Shown here piece by piece: positions 8,250-15,887 of a stretch of DNA of 64,000 nt (its first letter is position 1; each line of letters starts with the position of its first letter). Source of the stretch: Flavobacteriaceae bacterium (GTDB lineage Bacteria > Bacteroidota > Bacteroidia > Flavobacteriales > Flavobacteriaceae); the NCBI GenBank assembly GCA_024743095.1, contig JANSXF010000022.1:1-64000 (forward strand), in the 5' to 3' direction. The notes beneath the pieces were generated by a model. It was not told the origin of the DNA. It saw nothing but the letters and a program-made list of their open reading frames with translations, and did no database searches. A program made the position numbers and the translations under genes.

Positions 8250-9119
8250 TTGAAGCTGAACCTTGAACAGATACCTCGGGAGAAAACCCTTTCGAAGAAA
8301 GAGTTTGTCCAAAAATATTTCAAGCCCCAAAAGCCTGTTGTAATCGAACGCTTTATTGAGGATTGGCCTGCTTATTCCAAGTGGAACCTGGACTATGTAA
8401 AGGAAGTTGCCGGGGATAAGGAGGTTCCCTTGTATGATGATCGTCCGGTAAAGCACGATGAAGGCTTTAACGAGCCACACGCCAAAATGAAGATGGCGGA
8501 CTATGTGGACCTTCTAAAAAGCGGACCTACAAAATACCGTATTTTTCTTTGGAACATTTTAAGGGAAGTCCCTGAACTTCAAAAGGATTTTTCGTATCCG
8601 GATTTTGGGTTACGGCTAATGAAGGGATTGCCCATGCTCTTTTTTGGAGGTGAGGACTCTCACACCTTTATGCATTACGATATTGATCTTGCCAACATAT
8701 TCCACTTTCATTTTGAGGGAAAAAAACAGTGCATTCTATTTAGTCAGGACGAAACCAAATTTTTGTACAAGATTCCGCACTCCTTGATTACACGAGAAGA
8801 TATCGATTTTGCCGACCCTGATTTGGAAAAATGGCCGGCATTGCAACATGCAAAAGGCCATATCACCCACTTGGAGCATGGAAACATTCTATATATCCCC
8901 GAAGGATATTGGCACCATATGAAGTATATTACACCTGGTTTCTCCATGAGTTTAAGGGCAATTGCTCGCAAACCAAAAAACCTGAGCAAGGCCCTGTACA
9001 ACATTTTTATAATGCGACATTTTGATAACCTGATGCGCAGAATAAAAGGGCAACAATGGATTGATTGGAAAAATGAAAGGGCCGTTGAACGTACCCGGGA
9101 ACTGTTGCCTGAAGAATAG
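8250..9119 (+). CDS. Cupin-like (JmjC/FIH-type) Fe(II)/2-oxoglutarate oxygenase
   Basis: A 289-residue cytoplasmic protein of the cupin_8/JmjC-like fold. The N-terminus FKPQKPVVIERFIEDWPA is the usual start of this family. The iron triad is visible as His142-x-Asp144 (MHYDID) and a distal histidine in GYWHH (222 or 223); a lysine in EGKKQ (about 158-159) could hold 2-oxoglutarate. Family members hydroxylate amino-acid side chains or tRNA bases, but no substrate can be named here. The start is TTG; no ATG is available between the upstream in-frame TAG and the conserved N-terminus. Confidence 0.85.
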   Translation: MKLNLEQIPREKTLSKKEFVQKYFKPQKPVVIERFIEDWPAYSKWNLDYVKEVAGDKEVPLYDDRPVKHDEGFNEPHAKMKMADYVDLLKSGPTKYRIFLWNILREVPELQKDFSYPDFGLRLMKGLPMLFFGGEDSHTFMHYDIDLANIFHFHFEGKKQCILFSQDETKFLYKIPHSLITREDIDFADPDLEKWPALQHAKGHITHLEHGNILYIPEGYWHHMKYITPGFSMSLRAIARKPKNLSKALYNIFIMRHFDNLMRRIKGQQWIDWKNERAVERTRELLPEE

Positions 9120-9122
9120 GGG

Positions 9123-9596
9123 TTACCTTATAAGCTCATTTGCTTTTTCATATACCAAATGACTTTCCCAGCCACGGTAAAGAAGATAATCCGCTAGTTT
9201 CTTTTTTTTCTTGAAAGGGTTCTTTTCCGTTATTTGGCCCAATCGTTTTTTGGCGAGTTCATCAAAGGTTTTTAAATAATCTTCATTCTGTATTTCTGCC
9301 AATGCACTTTTGATGTTGTACAAGGAAATATCCCTGAACTTCAATTCCCTTACGATTCTGTTGGCTCCCCATTTTTTGATGTTGAACTTGCCTCTGGCGA
9401 AGGCCTTGGCAAAACGCTCTTCGTTGAGGTAGTTTTCTTGGATCAAATGGCCCATTATATGGTCTATGGCCAACGGGATCATGTTCATGCCCTTTAATTT
9501 TTCCATAACCTCTTTATGGCAGCGCTCTTGGTAAGCACAGTAGCTTTCCATCTTTTTGGTAGCTTCGTCCAAGGTGTAGGTTTTGGTATGGTTCAT
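9123..9596 (-). CDS. recX: RecX, regulator of RecA
   Basis: A 157-residue cytoplasmic protein of the RecX family, which binds RecA filaments and limits their activity. Three-helix repeats are visible: YCAYQERCHKEVMEKL, then LIQENYLNEERFAKAFARGK (the most conserved RecX segment), then WGANRIVRELKFRDI and a final YLLYRGWESHLVYEKANEL. Length is normal. It is not next to recA; it lies downstream of rng but is separated by a terminator and has its own promoter very close to the ATG. Its stop is three bases from the convergent oxygenase gene. Confidence 0.92.
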   Translation of the reverse strand: MNHTKTYTLDEATKKMESYCAYQERCHKEVMEKLKGMNMIPLAIDHIMGHLIQENYLNEERFAKAFARGKFNIKKWGANRIVRELKFRDISLYNIKSALAEIQNEDYLKTFDELAKKRLGQITEKNPFKKKKKLADYLLYRGWESHLVYEKANELIR

Positions 9597-9600
9597 ATTT

Positions 9601-9608
9601 CAAAAGTA
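9601..9608 (-). promoter_or_regulatory. -7 element for recX
   Basis: On the minus strand the bases read TACTTTTG, a perfect TAnnTTTG element. Only four bases separate it from the recX ATG, so transcription would start at or within a base or two of the start codon. Confidence 0.55.
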
Positions 9609-9616
9609 CATAAAAC

Positions 9617-9647
9617 AAAAAAAGCGACCCCATTTCTGGAGTCGCTT
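9617..9647 (-). terminator. Terminator of rng
   Basis: On the minus strand AAGCGAC and GTCGCTT form a 7-bp stem, extended by CC/GG, followed by a run of seven T. It directly follows the rng stop and separates rng from recX. Confidence 0.8.
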
Positions 9648-9651
9648 CTGA

Positions 9652-11202
9652 TTATATTTGGATTTTCTTGCCGTCTTTGTCCTTAAAGCTATATTCAAGG
9701 TACTTGTAAGCATCCCTGGGTTGGATTTTAACCCATTTTTTATGGGTTTTGAACCACTTGGAACGAATGGAAGGAAATCCTTTGGTAAGGTAGGCCGCAA
9801 TAAACGGGTGTATGTTCAATACAATTCCGTTGTTTTTGTGGTTTCGCTTAAGGATACGCTCGAGATCCACTTGGATCTTGTCTATAAGGACAATGGGAGC
9901 TTCCACTTCGGCACCAGAAAGGTTCGGGTTTTCCTCGCTGGTTTTGATATTCATTTCTGGACGTACCCGCTGTCTTGTAATTTGCACAAGTCCAAATTTA
10001 CTGGGCGGCAAAATCTTGTGCTTTGCCCTGTCGTCCTTCATTTCGTCCCTTAGGTGGTCAAACAATTTGCGCCTGTGGTCACCTTTGGTCATATCAATAA
10101 AATCTACCACGATGATTCCCCCCATATCGCGCAAACGTAATTGTCTTGCAATTTCGGTTGCGGCCAATAGATTGACTTCAAGTGCAGTATCTTCCTGGTT
10201 TTTTGCCTTATTGGAACGGTTACCGCTGTTTACATCAATAACATGCAAAGCTTCGGTATGCTCGATCACTAGGTAGGCCCCACGGCTCATGGATGCTGTT
10301 CGGCCAAACGAGGTCTTAATTTGACGCTCTATCCCGAATTTCTCAAAAATGGGGGCCGGACCGCTGTACAACTTAACAATGGATTCTTTTTCTGGTGCAA
10401 TCTCGTGCAAATAATCCTTGATTTGGTTGTAGAGTGTTTCTTCATCAACATGAATCCCTGTAAAGGAATCGTTGAACACATCCCTAAGGATGGATGATGC
10501 CCTATTTAGTTCCACCAATACTTTTGATGGATGGGGCGCTTTGTGCAATTTTTTGCACATGTTTGTCCATTTGGAAAACAAGTTCTGTAGATCTTTGTCC
10601 AGTTCAGCAACTTTTTTGCCTTCTGCAACGGTACGGATGATTACACCAAATCCTTTGGGCTTAATGCTCTTTACGAGCCTAATAAGTCTGTCCTTTTCCT
10701 CTTTGCTCGCTATTTTTTGGGATACCGAGACCCTGTCGGAAAAAGGAACCATTACCAAGTAACGTCCTGCTATGGAAAGCTCGGAGCTGATTCTTGGTCC
10801 CTTTGTTGATATGGGTTCTTTTACAATTTGTACCAGTAATGACTGATTGGCCTTCAACACATCGTTGATGCTGCCATTCTTGTCAATGTCTTTTTCAAAT
10901 GGAAAATTTCTTAGGGAATAATCTTTAAGTTTCCCTGTTCTAGCTTTTTTTATGAATTTCAACATGGAAGACAGTTGCGGGCCCAGGTCGTGGTAGTGCA
11001 GGAACGCATCTTTTTCATAACCTACATTGACAAATGCTGCATTTAGGCCTGTAACGGGTTTTCTGATCTTGGCTAGGAAGATATCCCCTACGGAAAAGTT
11101 GTTGTTGTCTTCTTCTTTGTGTAATTCTACTAATTTTCCATCCTTTAGTAAGGCAAAATCGACTGCTTCTGGCGTAGATCTTACGATTAATTCTCTATTC
11201 AC
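9652..11202 (-). CDS. rng: Ribonuclease G/E family endoribonuclease
   Basis: A 516-residue RNase E/G catalytic region without an RNase E-like C-terminal scaffold. An S1 domain (about 38-125) is followed by the RNase H-like and DNase I-like parts. The two catalytic aspartates are seen in VIDVNSGNR (Asp323) and VVDFIDM (Asp367). The zinc-link CPxCxG that joins subunits in the Escherichia coli enzymes should follow the QRVRP segment (411-415), but here the sequence is TSEENPNLSG with no cysteine. The expected role is RNA maturation and mRNA decay. The mS38-like and HU genes lie upstream on the same strand. Confidence 0.93.
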   Translation of the reverse strand: MNRELIVRSTPEAVDFALLKDGKLVELHKEEDNNNFSVGDIFLAKIRKPVTGLNAAFVNVGYEKDAFLHYHDLGPQLSSMLKFIKKARTGKLKDYSLRNFPFEKDIDKNGSINDVLKANQSLLVQIVKEPISTKGPRISSELSIAGRYLVMVPFSDRVSVSQKIASKEEKDRLIRLVKSIKPKGFGVIIRTVAEGKKVAELDKDLQNLFSKWTNMCKKLHKAPHPSKVLVELNRASSILRDVFNDSFTGIHVDEETLYNQIKDYLHEIAPEKESIVKLYSGPAPIFEKFGIERQIKTSFGRTASMSRGAYLVIEHTEALHVIDVNSGNRSNKAKNQEDTALEVNLLAATEIARQLRLRDMGGIIVVDFIDMTKGDHRRKLFDHLRDEMKDDRAKHKILPPSKFGLVQITRQRVRPEMNIKTSEENPNLSGAEVEAPIVLIDKIQVDLERILKRNHKNNGIVLNIHPFIAAYLTKGFPSIRSKWFKTHKKWVKIQPRDAYKYLEYSFKDKDGKKIQI

Positions 11203-11335
11203 CTGAATCGATTTTTATTTATCCCACATGAATTTTGGGATAAATGATTAAACAATATATGGAATCGGCCATTTTTCGGACCGATTGAAATTCGTTTCTT
11301 GAATCTCTATGTCAAAGAACGTGGTAGGGTAAAAC

Positions 11336-11364
11336 GAAAAAGTAGTTGAAACAACTACTTTTTC
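11336..11364. terminator. Perfect 13-bp hairpin at the end of the mS38-like gene
   Basis: GAAAAAGTAGTTG (11336-11348) and its exact complement at 11352-11364 flank a 3-base loop. On the minus strand the 5' arm includes the last lysine codons and the TAG of the small basic protein gene, and GTTTTAC follows. It is probably an intrinsic terminator that shares bases with the coding end. Confidence 0.7.
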
Positions 11365-11444
11365 TTGTGTCGGTTAGCTCTTCTACGCTTCTTACGCTTG
11401 TGCGTGGCTACCTTATGTCTTTTTCTTTTCTTTCCACTCGGCAT
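11355..11444 (-). CDS. AURKAIP1/COX24 (mS38-like) small basic protein
   Basis: A 29-residue protein made almost wholly of Lys, Arg and His, beginning MPSGKKRKRHKVATHKRKKR. This matches the short bacterial proteins assigned to the AURKAIP1/COX24 domain, related to the mitochondrial small-subunit protein mS38, so it is probably a ribosome-associated protein. It lies 29 bases downstream of the HU gene on the same strand and may be co-transcribed with it. Its last codons form one arm of a terminator hairpin. Function in this phylum is inferred from the family. Confidence 0.82.
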   Translation of the reverse strand: MPSGKKRKRHKVATHKRKKRRRANRHKKK

Positions 11445-11473
11445 ATGCTCTTGCTTTAGTGTTGTTAATTATA

Positions 11474-11764
11474 TTATTTTACTTGTACATTGGTCTTTAC
11501 GCCTTCCACAAAAACTTTGGCCGGCTTGAATGCAGGAATATTGTGTGCAGGAATTTTGATGGTAGTGTTCTTAGAGATGTTTCTACCTGTTTTTTCCGCT
11601 CTGGTCTTGATGATAAAGCTACCAAAACCTCTTAAATAAACATTATCACCATTCTCCAAGGATGATTTTACTTCTTCCATAAAGGATTCCACTGTCGCTT
11701 GCACATCTCCTTTTTCAATACCTAGTTTCTCCGAGATCCTAGTTACAATATCTGCTTTCGTCAT
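11474..11764 (-). CDS. HU/IHF family DNA-binding protein
   Basis: A 96-residue histone-like protein. The N-terminal helical pair MTKADIVTRISEKLGIEKGDV and the DNA-binding arm region (GSFIIKTRAEKTGRNISKNTTIKIPAHNIPAFKPAK) are clear. The arm signature is the usual G-F-G-S-F...R...G-R-N family pattern, with I/P at the tip that intercalates into DNA. Such proteins bend and compact DNA. A TATATTTG promoter element lies 36 bases upstream. The gene is followed by the small mS38-like protein gene. Confidence 0.95.
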   Translation of the reverse strand: MTKADIVTRISEKLGIEKGDVQATVESFMEEVKSSLENGDNVYLRGFGSFIIKTRAEKTGRNISKNTTIKIPAHNIPAFKPAKVFVEGVKTNVQVK

Positions 11765-11799
11765 TTTGTATTATTAATTTTCTAATTTTTTTCGGCTTG

Positions 11800-11807
11800 C
11801 AAATATA
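11800..11807 (-). promoter_or_regulatory. -7 element for the HU gene
   Basis: The minus strand reads TATATTTG, a perfect TAnnTTTG, 35 bases before the HU ATG. No clear -33 TTG was found at the usual distance. Confidence 0.6.
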
Positions 11808-11861
11808 AACATTATAATTAATCTTTCCCTTTAACCCTTTAATTTTAAGTATATAAACTGA

Positions 11862-11869
11862 TACATTTG
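11862..11869 (+). promoter_or_regulatory. -7 element for mutY
   Basis: TACATTTG matches TAnnTTTG and lies 19 bases before the mutY ATG, giving a short leader. Confidence 0.55.
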
Positions 11870-11888
11870 GGCTTTATTACTTTCTTGC

Positions 11889-12926
11889 ATGAGTTTTGCC
11901 CCAAAAATACTGAATTGGTACTATAAACACCAACGTGATCTTCCATGGAGGGAAACACGTGAACCTTACAAAGTTTGGCTGTCCGAAATTATTCTCCAAC
12001 AAACCCGTGTAGCTCAAGGAATGCCCTATTATTACAGGTTTGTAAAGGCTTTTCCTGCCGTTGACGATCTTGCCAGGGCACCGGAAGAAGAGGTGTTGAA
12101 ACTTTGGCAGGGGCTCGGATACTATTCACGGGCACGTAATTTGCACGCCACGGCAAAGATAGTGGCGGAAGATTTTGATGGGAAGTTTCCCGAGACGTAC
12201 AAAGGGCTAAAATCGTTAAAAGGTGTCGGTGATTATACGGCAAGTGCGATAGCATCCTTCTGTTTTGACGTTCCAGAACCCGTGGTGGACGGCAATGTGT
12301 ACCGTGTTTTGTCACGATACTTTGGGGTCGGCACGCCAATCAATAGCACGCAGGGCGTCAAATATTTTAAGGAACTTGCCCGTGAAGTGATGGATGCGGA
12401 TAACATAAGGGATTACAATCAGGGAATAATGGAGTTCGGTGCAATACAATGTGCGCCCAAAAAGCCGTACTGTTTGCTGTGTCCGCTCCAAGATAGTTGT
12501 GTTGCGCTGAAAGAGAACAAAGTGGACCAGCTTCCCGTAAAGTTGGGCAAAACCAAAGTTAGGAGCCGTTATTTTAATTATTTGGTGTTGCTGGATGATC
12601 ATGGCAAGACCATTTTGGAGCAACGGACAGGAAAAGGTATCTGGCAGAATTTATATCAATTTCCATTGATCGAGTCCGAGAAAATGCTCCAGGTCGAAGA
12701 ATTGAGGCCCATGATCGATAAAAAAAATACCGTGCCCAAAATAGAATCCATATCGTTATATAACAATGAACCGGTGGTGCACAAACTGTCCCACCAACAT
12801 TTGCACACACAATTTTGGATCCTGAAAACTTTCGATATATTGGAAGAGGGAACACCGTGGAACGAGATCGGTAGTTTTCCCGTACCAGTTTTGATAGCAG
12901 AGTTTATCAGGACATTGAAAATTTAG
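11889..12926 (+). CDS. mutY: A/G-specific adenine glycosylase MutY
   Basis: A 345-residue base-excision repair enzyme that removes adenine mispaired with 8-oxoguanine. The N-terminal domain has LSEIILQQTRV with catalytic Glu33, the helix-hairpin-helix LKGVGDYTA, and the catalytic Asp134 in VDGNV. The 4Fe-4S ligands follow as Cys188-x6-Cys195-x2-Cys198-x5-Cys204. The C-terminal NUDIX-like domain that reads 8-oxoG is present (about 225-345). Length is normal. It starts a block with ssb, gldE and gldD, an arrangement I recall from other flavobacteria. Confidence 0.96.
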   Translation: MSFAPKILNWYYKHQRDLPWRETREPYKVWLSEIILQQTRVAQGMPYYYRFVKAFPAVDDLARAPEEEVLKLWQGLGYYSRARNLHATAKIVAEDFDGKFPETYKGLKSLKGVGDYTASAIASFCFDVPEPVVDGNVYRVLSRYFGVGTPINSTQGVKYFKELAREVMDADNIRDYNQGIMEFGAIQCAPKKPYCLLCPLQDSCVALKENKVDQLPVKLGKTKVRSRYFNYLVLLDDHGKTILEQRTGKGIWQNLYQFPLIESEKMLQVEELRPMIDKKNTVPKIESISLYNNEPVVHKLSHQHLHTQFWILKTFDILEEGTPWNEIGSFPVPVLIAEFIRTLKI

Positions 12927-12934
12927 TACTTTTG
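12927..12934 (+). promoter_or_regulatory. -7 element for ssb
   Basis: TACTTTTG matches TAnnTTTG, overlaps the end of mutY, and lies 16 bases before the ssb ATG. It would let ssb be expressed apart from mutY. Confidence 0.5.
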
Positions 12935-12950
12935 ATTAATTAAGAGAGAT

Positions 12951-13418
12951 ATGAGCGGAACATTGAACAAAGTAATGCTGATCGGGCATTTGGGAGACGA
13001 AGTTAAAATGCACTATTTTGAGGGTGGAAACTGTATCGGCAGGTTCCCTTTGGCCACCAATGAGACCTATACCAATAGGCAAACTGGCGAAAGGGTGACC
13101 AATACGGATTGGCACAATATTGTAGTGCGAAACAAAGGAGCGGAAATATGTGAAAAATATCTCAGCAAAGGGGACAAAGTTTACGTAGAGGGCCGCTTAA
13201 AAAACAGGCAATGGCAAGGTGAGGACGGTAATATGAGATATACCACCGAGGTACATGTGCAGGACTTTACCTTTTTAACGACCAAGAAGGAAAGTATGGC
13301 CAATGCACAATCATCGGGTTCAGGTTCGTCCCCTTCCAATTATCAGGAGCCTGGCAGCAATCAAGGTTCGGCCGCACCAATCGATAATACGGAAGAGGAG
13401 GATGACCTACCATTCTAA
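12951..13418 (+). CDS. ssb: Single-stranded DNA-binding protein
   Basis: A 155-residue SSB. The OB fold occupies about residues 1-110, starting SGTLNKVMLIGHLGDEVKM and containing the conserved TDWHNIVVRNKGAEICEKYLSKGDKVYVEGRL. A Ser/Gly/Gln-rich linker follows, then the acidic protein-docking tip EEDDLPF. It coats ssDNA in replication and repair and recruits partners through the tip. It lies 24 bases after mutY and 26 bases before gldE. Confidence 0.97.
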   Translation: MSGTLNKVMLIGHLGDEVKMHYFEGGNCIGRFPLATNETYTNRQTGERVTNTDWHNIVVRNKGAEICEKYLSKGDKVYVEGRLKNRQWQGEDGNMRYTTEVHVQDFTFLTTKKESMANAQSSGSGSSPSNYQEPGSNQGSAAPIDNTEEEDDLPF

Positions 13419-13444
13419 AATAAAAAGACTAAAGCAATACTAAA

Positions 13445-14755
13445 TTGGATCCCGAGCCCCATAGTTTGGCATTTTATCTGTCCACTTCCAGTGGAATATT
13501 CACTTTAAAGATAGTTGTACTCGTACTTCTTTTGGCCTGCTCTGCATTGATTTCGGCTGCTGAAGTAGCCCTTTTTGGTCTTTCGCAGACCGATTTGAAC
13601 GAAATGGAGGAGAGCAGCTCTTCCCGCGGAAAAATGATCGTGGAGTTATTGGAAAAGCCAAAAAAGCTGTTGGCTACCATTTTAATTACCAATAATGCCA
13701 TTAATATCGGAATTGTGCTGCTGTTCAGTTCCATTGGAAACACCATTTTTGCAGGGATTGATGGGACCCTCCGCTTTTTGCTGGAGGTGGTTATGGCAAC
13801 CTTCCTAATTTTGATGTTCGGGGAAATCCTTCCCAAGATATACGCCAATCGTAACCGAGTACAGTTCTCCCAGTTCGTAGCCGTGCCCTTAAAAGCACTT
13901 AGCTATATTTTTACACCCTTAAGTTCACCGATGCGCTCCGTTACGTTGTTTATGGAGGATAAATTGGGGAAGAAAAAGTCCAATCTGAGCATTAACCATC
14001 TTTCTCAGGCCTTGGAGCTGGCCTCCGAGGGCGATACGACCAAAGAAGAACAGAAAATTTTGGAGGGCATCGTAACCTTTGGAAATACCGATACCAAACA
14101 AGTGATGCGACCCCGAATAGATATTTTTGCGGTCAACGAGAAAATGAAGTTCCCCGAAGTGATACAGGAGATAAAGAAGAACGGTTATTCCAGAATTCCC
14201 GTTTTTTCGGAAAATATGGACAACGTTCTGGGCGTTCTTTATGTGAAGGACCTCTTACCTTATATCGATAGGAAAACCTTTAATTGGATGTCCCTCATCC
14301 GTGAACCCTATTTTGTTCCTGAGAACAAAAAGCTGGATGACCTGTTGCTGGAGTTTCAGGACAAGAAGAATCACTTGGCCGTTGTGGTGGATGAATACGG
14401 AGGAACATCCGGAATTGTAACATTGGAAGACATTATTGAAGAAATCGTTGGGGATATCAGTGATGAATTTGATGATGAGGACCTGGTGTTTTCCAAATTG
14501 GACGACCACAACTATGTATTTGATGGCAAAACGGCATTAAAGGATTTTTACCGTGTGGTAAAGATTGAAGAGGAAGATGAGTTCGAGAGCAAAAAAGGAG
14601 AATCAGAGACCATCGCAGGATTTGTGCTGGAAATTTCCGGAAGCTTTCCCAAAATAGGGGAGAAAGTGCTTTTCAACAAGTACACTTTTGTGGTGGAAAG
14701 CATGGATAAAAAGAGATTGAAACGAATAAAGGTAACCTTGCCCCATGAAGCATAA
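13445..14755 (+). CDS. gldE: Gliding motility-associated protein GldE
   Basis: A 436-residue inner-membrane protein. The N-terminal DUF21/CNNM domain has four membrane segments (about 20-190, with SAAEVALFGLSQTDLNEME). Two CBS domains (about 205-330, with MRPRIDIFAV and HLAVVVDEYGGTSGIVTLEDIIEEIVGDI) and a C-terminal CorC_HlyC domain follow. In Flavobacterium johnsoniae GldE is linked to gliding; the molecular role is not clear. The start is TTG. It overlaps gldD by 11 bases, so the two are translated from one message. Confidence 0.92.
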   Translation: MDPEPHSLAFYLSTSSGIFTLKIVVLVLLLACSALISAAEVALFGLSQTDLNEMEESSSSRGKMIVELLEKPKKLLATILITNNAINIGIVLLFSSIGNTIFAGIDGTLRFLLEVVMATFLILMFGEILPKIYANRNRVQFSQFVAVPLKALSYIFTPLSSPMRSVTLFMEDKLGKKKSNLSINHLSQALELASEGDTTKEEQKILEGIVTFGNTDTKQVMRPRIDIFAVNEKMKFPEVIQEIKKNGYSRIPVFSENMDNVLGVLYVKDLLPYIDRKTFNWMSLIREPYFVPENKKLDDLLLEFQDKKNHLAVVVDEYGGTSGIVTLEDIIEEIVGDISDEFDDEDLVFSKLDDHNYVFDGKTALKDFYRVVKIEEEDEFESKKGESETIAGFVLEISGSFPKIGEKVLFNKYTFVVESMDKKRLKRIKVTLPHEA

Positions 14756-15302
14756 GATTTTATTTTTCGTAGCCGTAACCATGCTTTTTATAAGCTGTAA
14801 AGAAGAAGTCTTGCCAAAACCTAAGGCCATGTTGCGGTTGGATTACCCTGCGGCCGAGTATAACCTGTCCGATCCTGATTGTGTCTATACTTTTGAAAGG
14901 AATATACTATCCAATATTAATGAAAACAAGGATTGTTCATTGGTGTTGGATTATCCTATGATGAAAGGCTCTATATTTTTGACGTATAAAAAAGTTGACG
15001 GAAATATTAGGGAGTTATTGATCGATGCTCAAAAACTTACTTATGAACATGTTGTGAAGGCTGATAATATTGCTCCACAGGAATATATAAACCCAAGTGA
15101 AAATGTGTACGGAATGTTCTACGAGGTAAGTGGAAATGCAGCTTCGCAATCACAGTTTTATGTAACGGATAGCATCAATCATTTTGTGACCGGTTCCTTG
15201 TACTTTTACGCCAAACCTAATTACGACTCCATTCTTCCCGCTGCTATGTACCTACAGAACGACATCAGAAGAATTATGGAAAGCCTGCGTTGGAAAAAAT
15301 AA
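14745..15302 (+). CDS. gldD: Gliding motility lipoprotein GldD
   Basis: A 185-residue lipoprotein with a type II signal peptide ending in FISC (Cys17). The mature part begins KEEVLPKPKAMLRLDYP, a recognisable GldD start, and ends with MYLQNDIRRIMESLRWKK. In F. johnsoniae GldD is needed for gliding, and gldD mutants are non-motile. The gene overlaps the end of gldE. The downstream lipoprotein gene is convergent, with two bases between stops. Confidence 0.92.
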   Translation: MKHKILFFVAVTMLFISCKEEVLPKPKAMLRLDYPAAEYNLSDPDCVYTFERNILSNINENKDCSLVLDYPMMKGSIFLTYKKVDGNIRELLIDAQKLTYEHVVKADNIAPQEYINPSENVYGMFYEVSGNAASQSQFYVTDSINHFVTGSLYFYAKPNYDSILPAAMYLQNDIRRIMESLRWKK

Positions 15303-15304
15303 AA

Positions 15305-15739
15305 TTATTGGACGGTATCCTTGGCCAATAGGGCTTGGGCACGTTCAATGCTACCGTTGATTTTTTCTTTCACGACCTTTACCTTTTCTTCTTCCTGGTC
15401 AAGCCATTGTTGCTTTTCTTCGGTGAGTTCCTTACCGTTCAAGATTTCCTCATGGTTGAAGCGATCGCCAAAATCTTTCATCCAATCCATCATTGCGGTA
15501 TTGGCATCCTGAAGGTCCTTCATGGCCACTTCATATTTTTGGCCCATTTCGGTGGAATCTACTTTTGGCTTAAGTTCTCCGACCAATTTGCCTATCGTGC
15601 CCATTTTAGGCATCACCTCGTCGTGGATGGCCATAACCTCTTTCATTTGGGTTTGTTCTTCAGTGGCTTTTTTCTCTTGCTTGCAGGAAAAGCTCAAAAG
15701 TAAAACGGTGCATATCAGGAAAGAAAATACGTTTCTCAT
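15305..15739 (-). CDS. Helical lipoprotein of unknown function
   Basis: A 144-residue lipoprotein with a type II signal peptide (lipobox LSFSC, Cys19). The mature part is strongly charged and predicted helical, probably coiled coil (KQQWLDQEEEKVKVVKEKINGSIERAQALL). No catalytic motif is visible. Similar small helical lipoproteins are common in flavobacteria and are usually left as hypothetical. It is monocistronic as far as can be seen. Confidence 0.75.
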   Translation of the reverse strand: MRNVFSFLICTVLLLSFSCKQEKKATEEQTQMKEVMAIHDEVMPKMGTIGKLVGELKPKVDSTEMGQKYEVAMKDLQDANTAMMDWMKDFGDRFNHEEILNGKELTEEKQQWLDQEEEKVKVVKEKINGSIERAQALLAKDTVQ

Positions 15740-15840
15740 GGTTTATTGTTTGGTTACAAAAATAACGATATGTCGAATATCATCATATAATAAATGTTTA
15801 ATAAGTGTTAACCGATAATTATTGGGAGTGGGCACAAATA

Positions 15841-15867
15841 AAAAAGGCGCCCAAAATGAGCGCCCTT
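15841..15867 (-). terminator. Terminator of the M16 operon
   Basis: On the minus strand AAGGGCGC and GGGCGCCTT pair with one bulge, followed by T-rich sequence. It lies 21 bases downstream of the M16 non-catalytic subunit stop. Confidence 0.7.
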
Positions 15868-15887
15868 AAATTATTGATTTAGGCTTT

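Noticed and set aside
8217-8252. The 55-residue ORF and the oxygenase are in the same frame, separated by one TAG, suggesting stop read-through or a split gene.
   Set aside because: The oxygenase begins at its family N-terminus just after the TTG, the bases between do not encode conserved sequence, and same-frame neighbours occur by chance one time in three.
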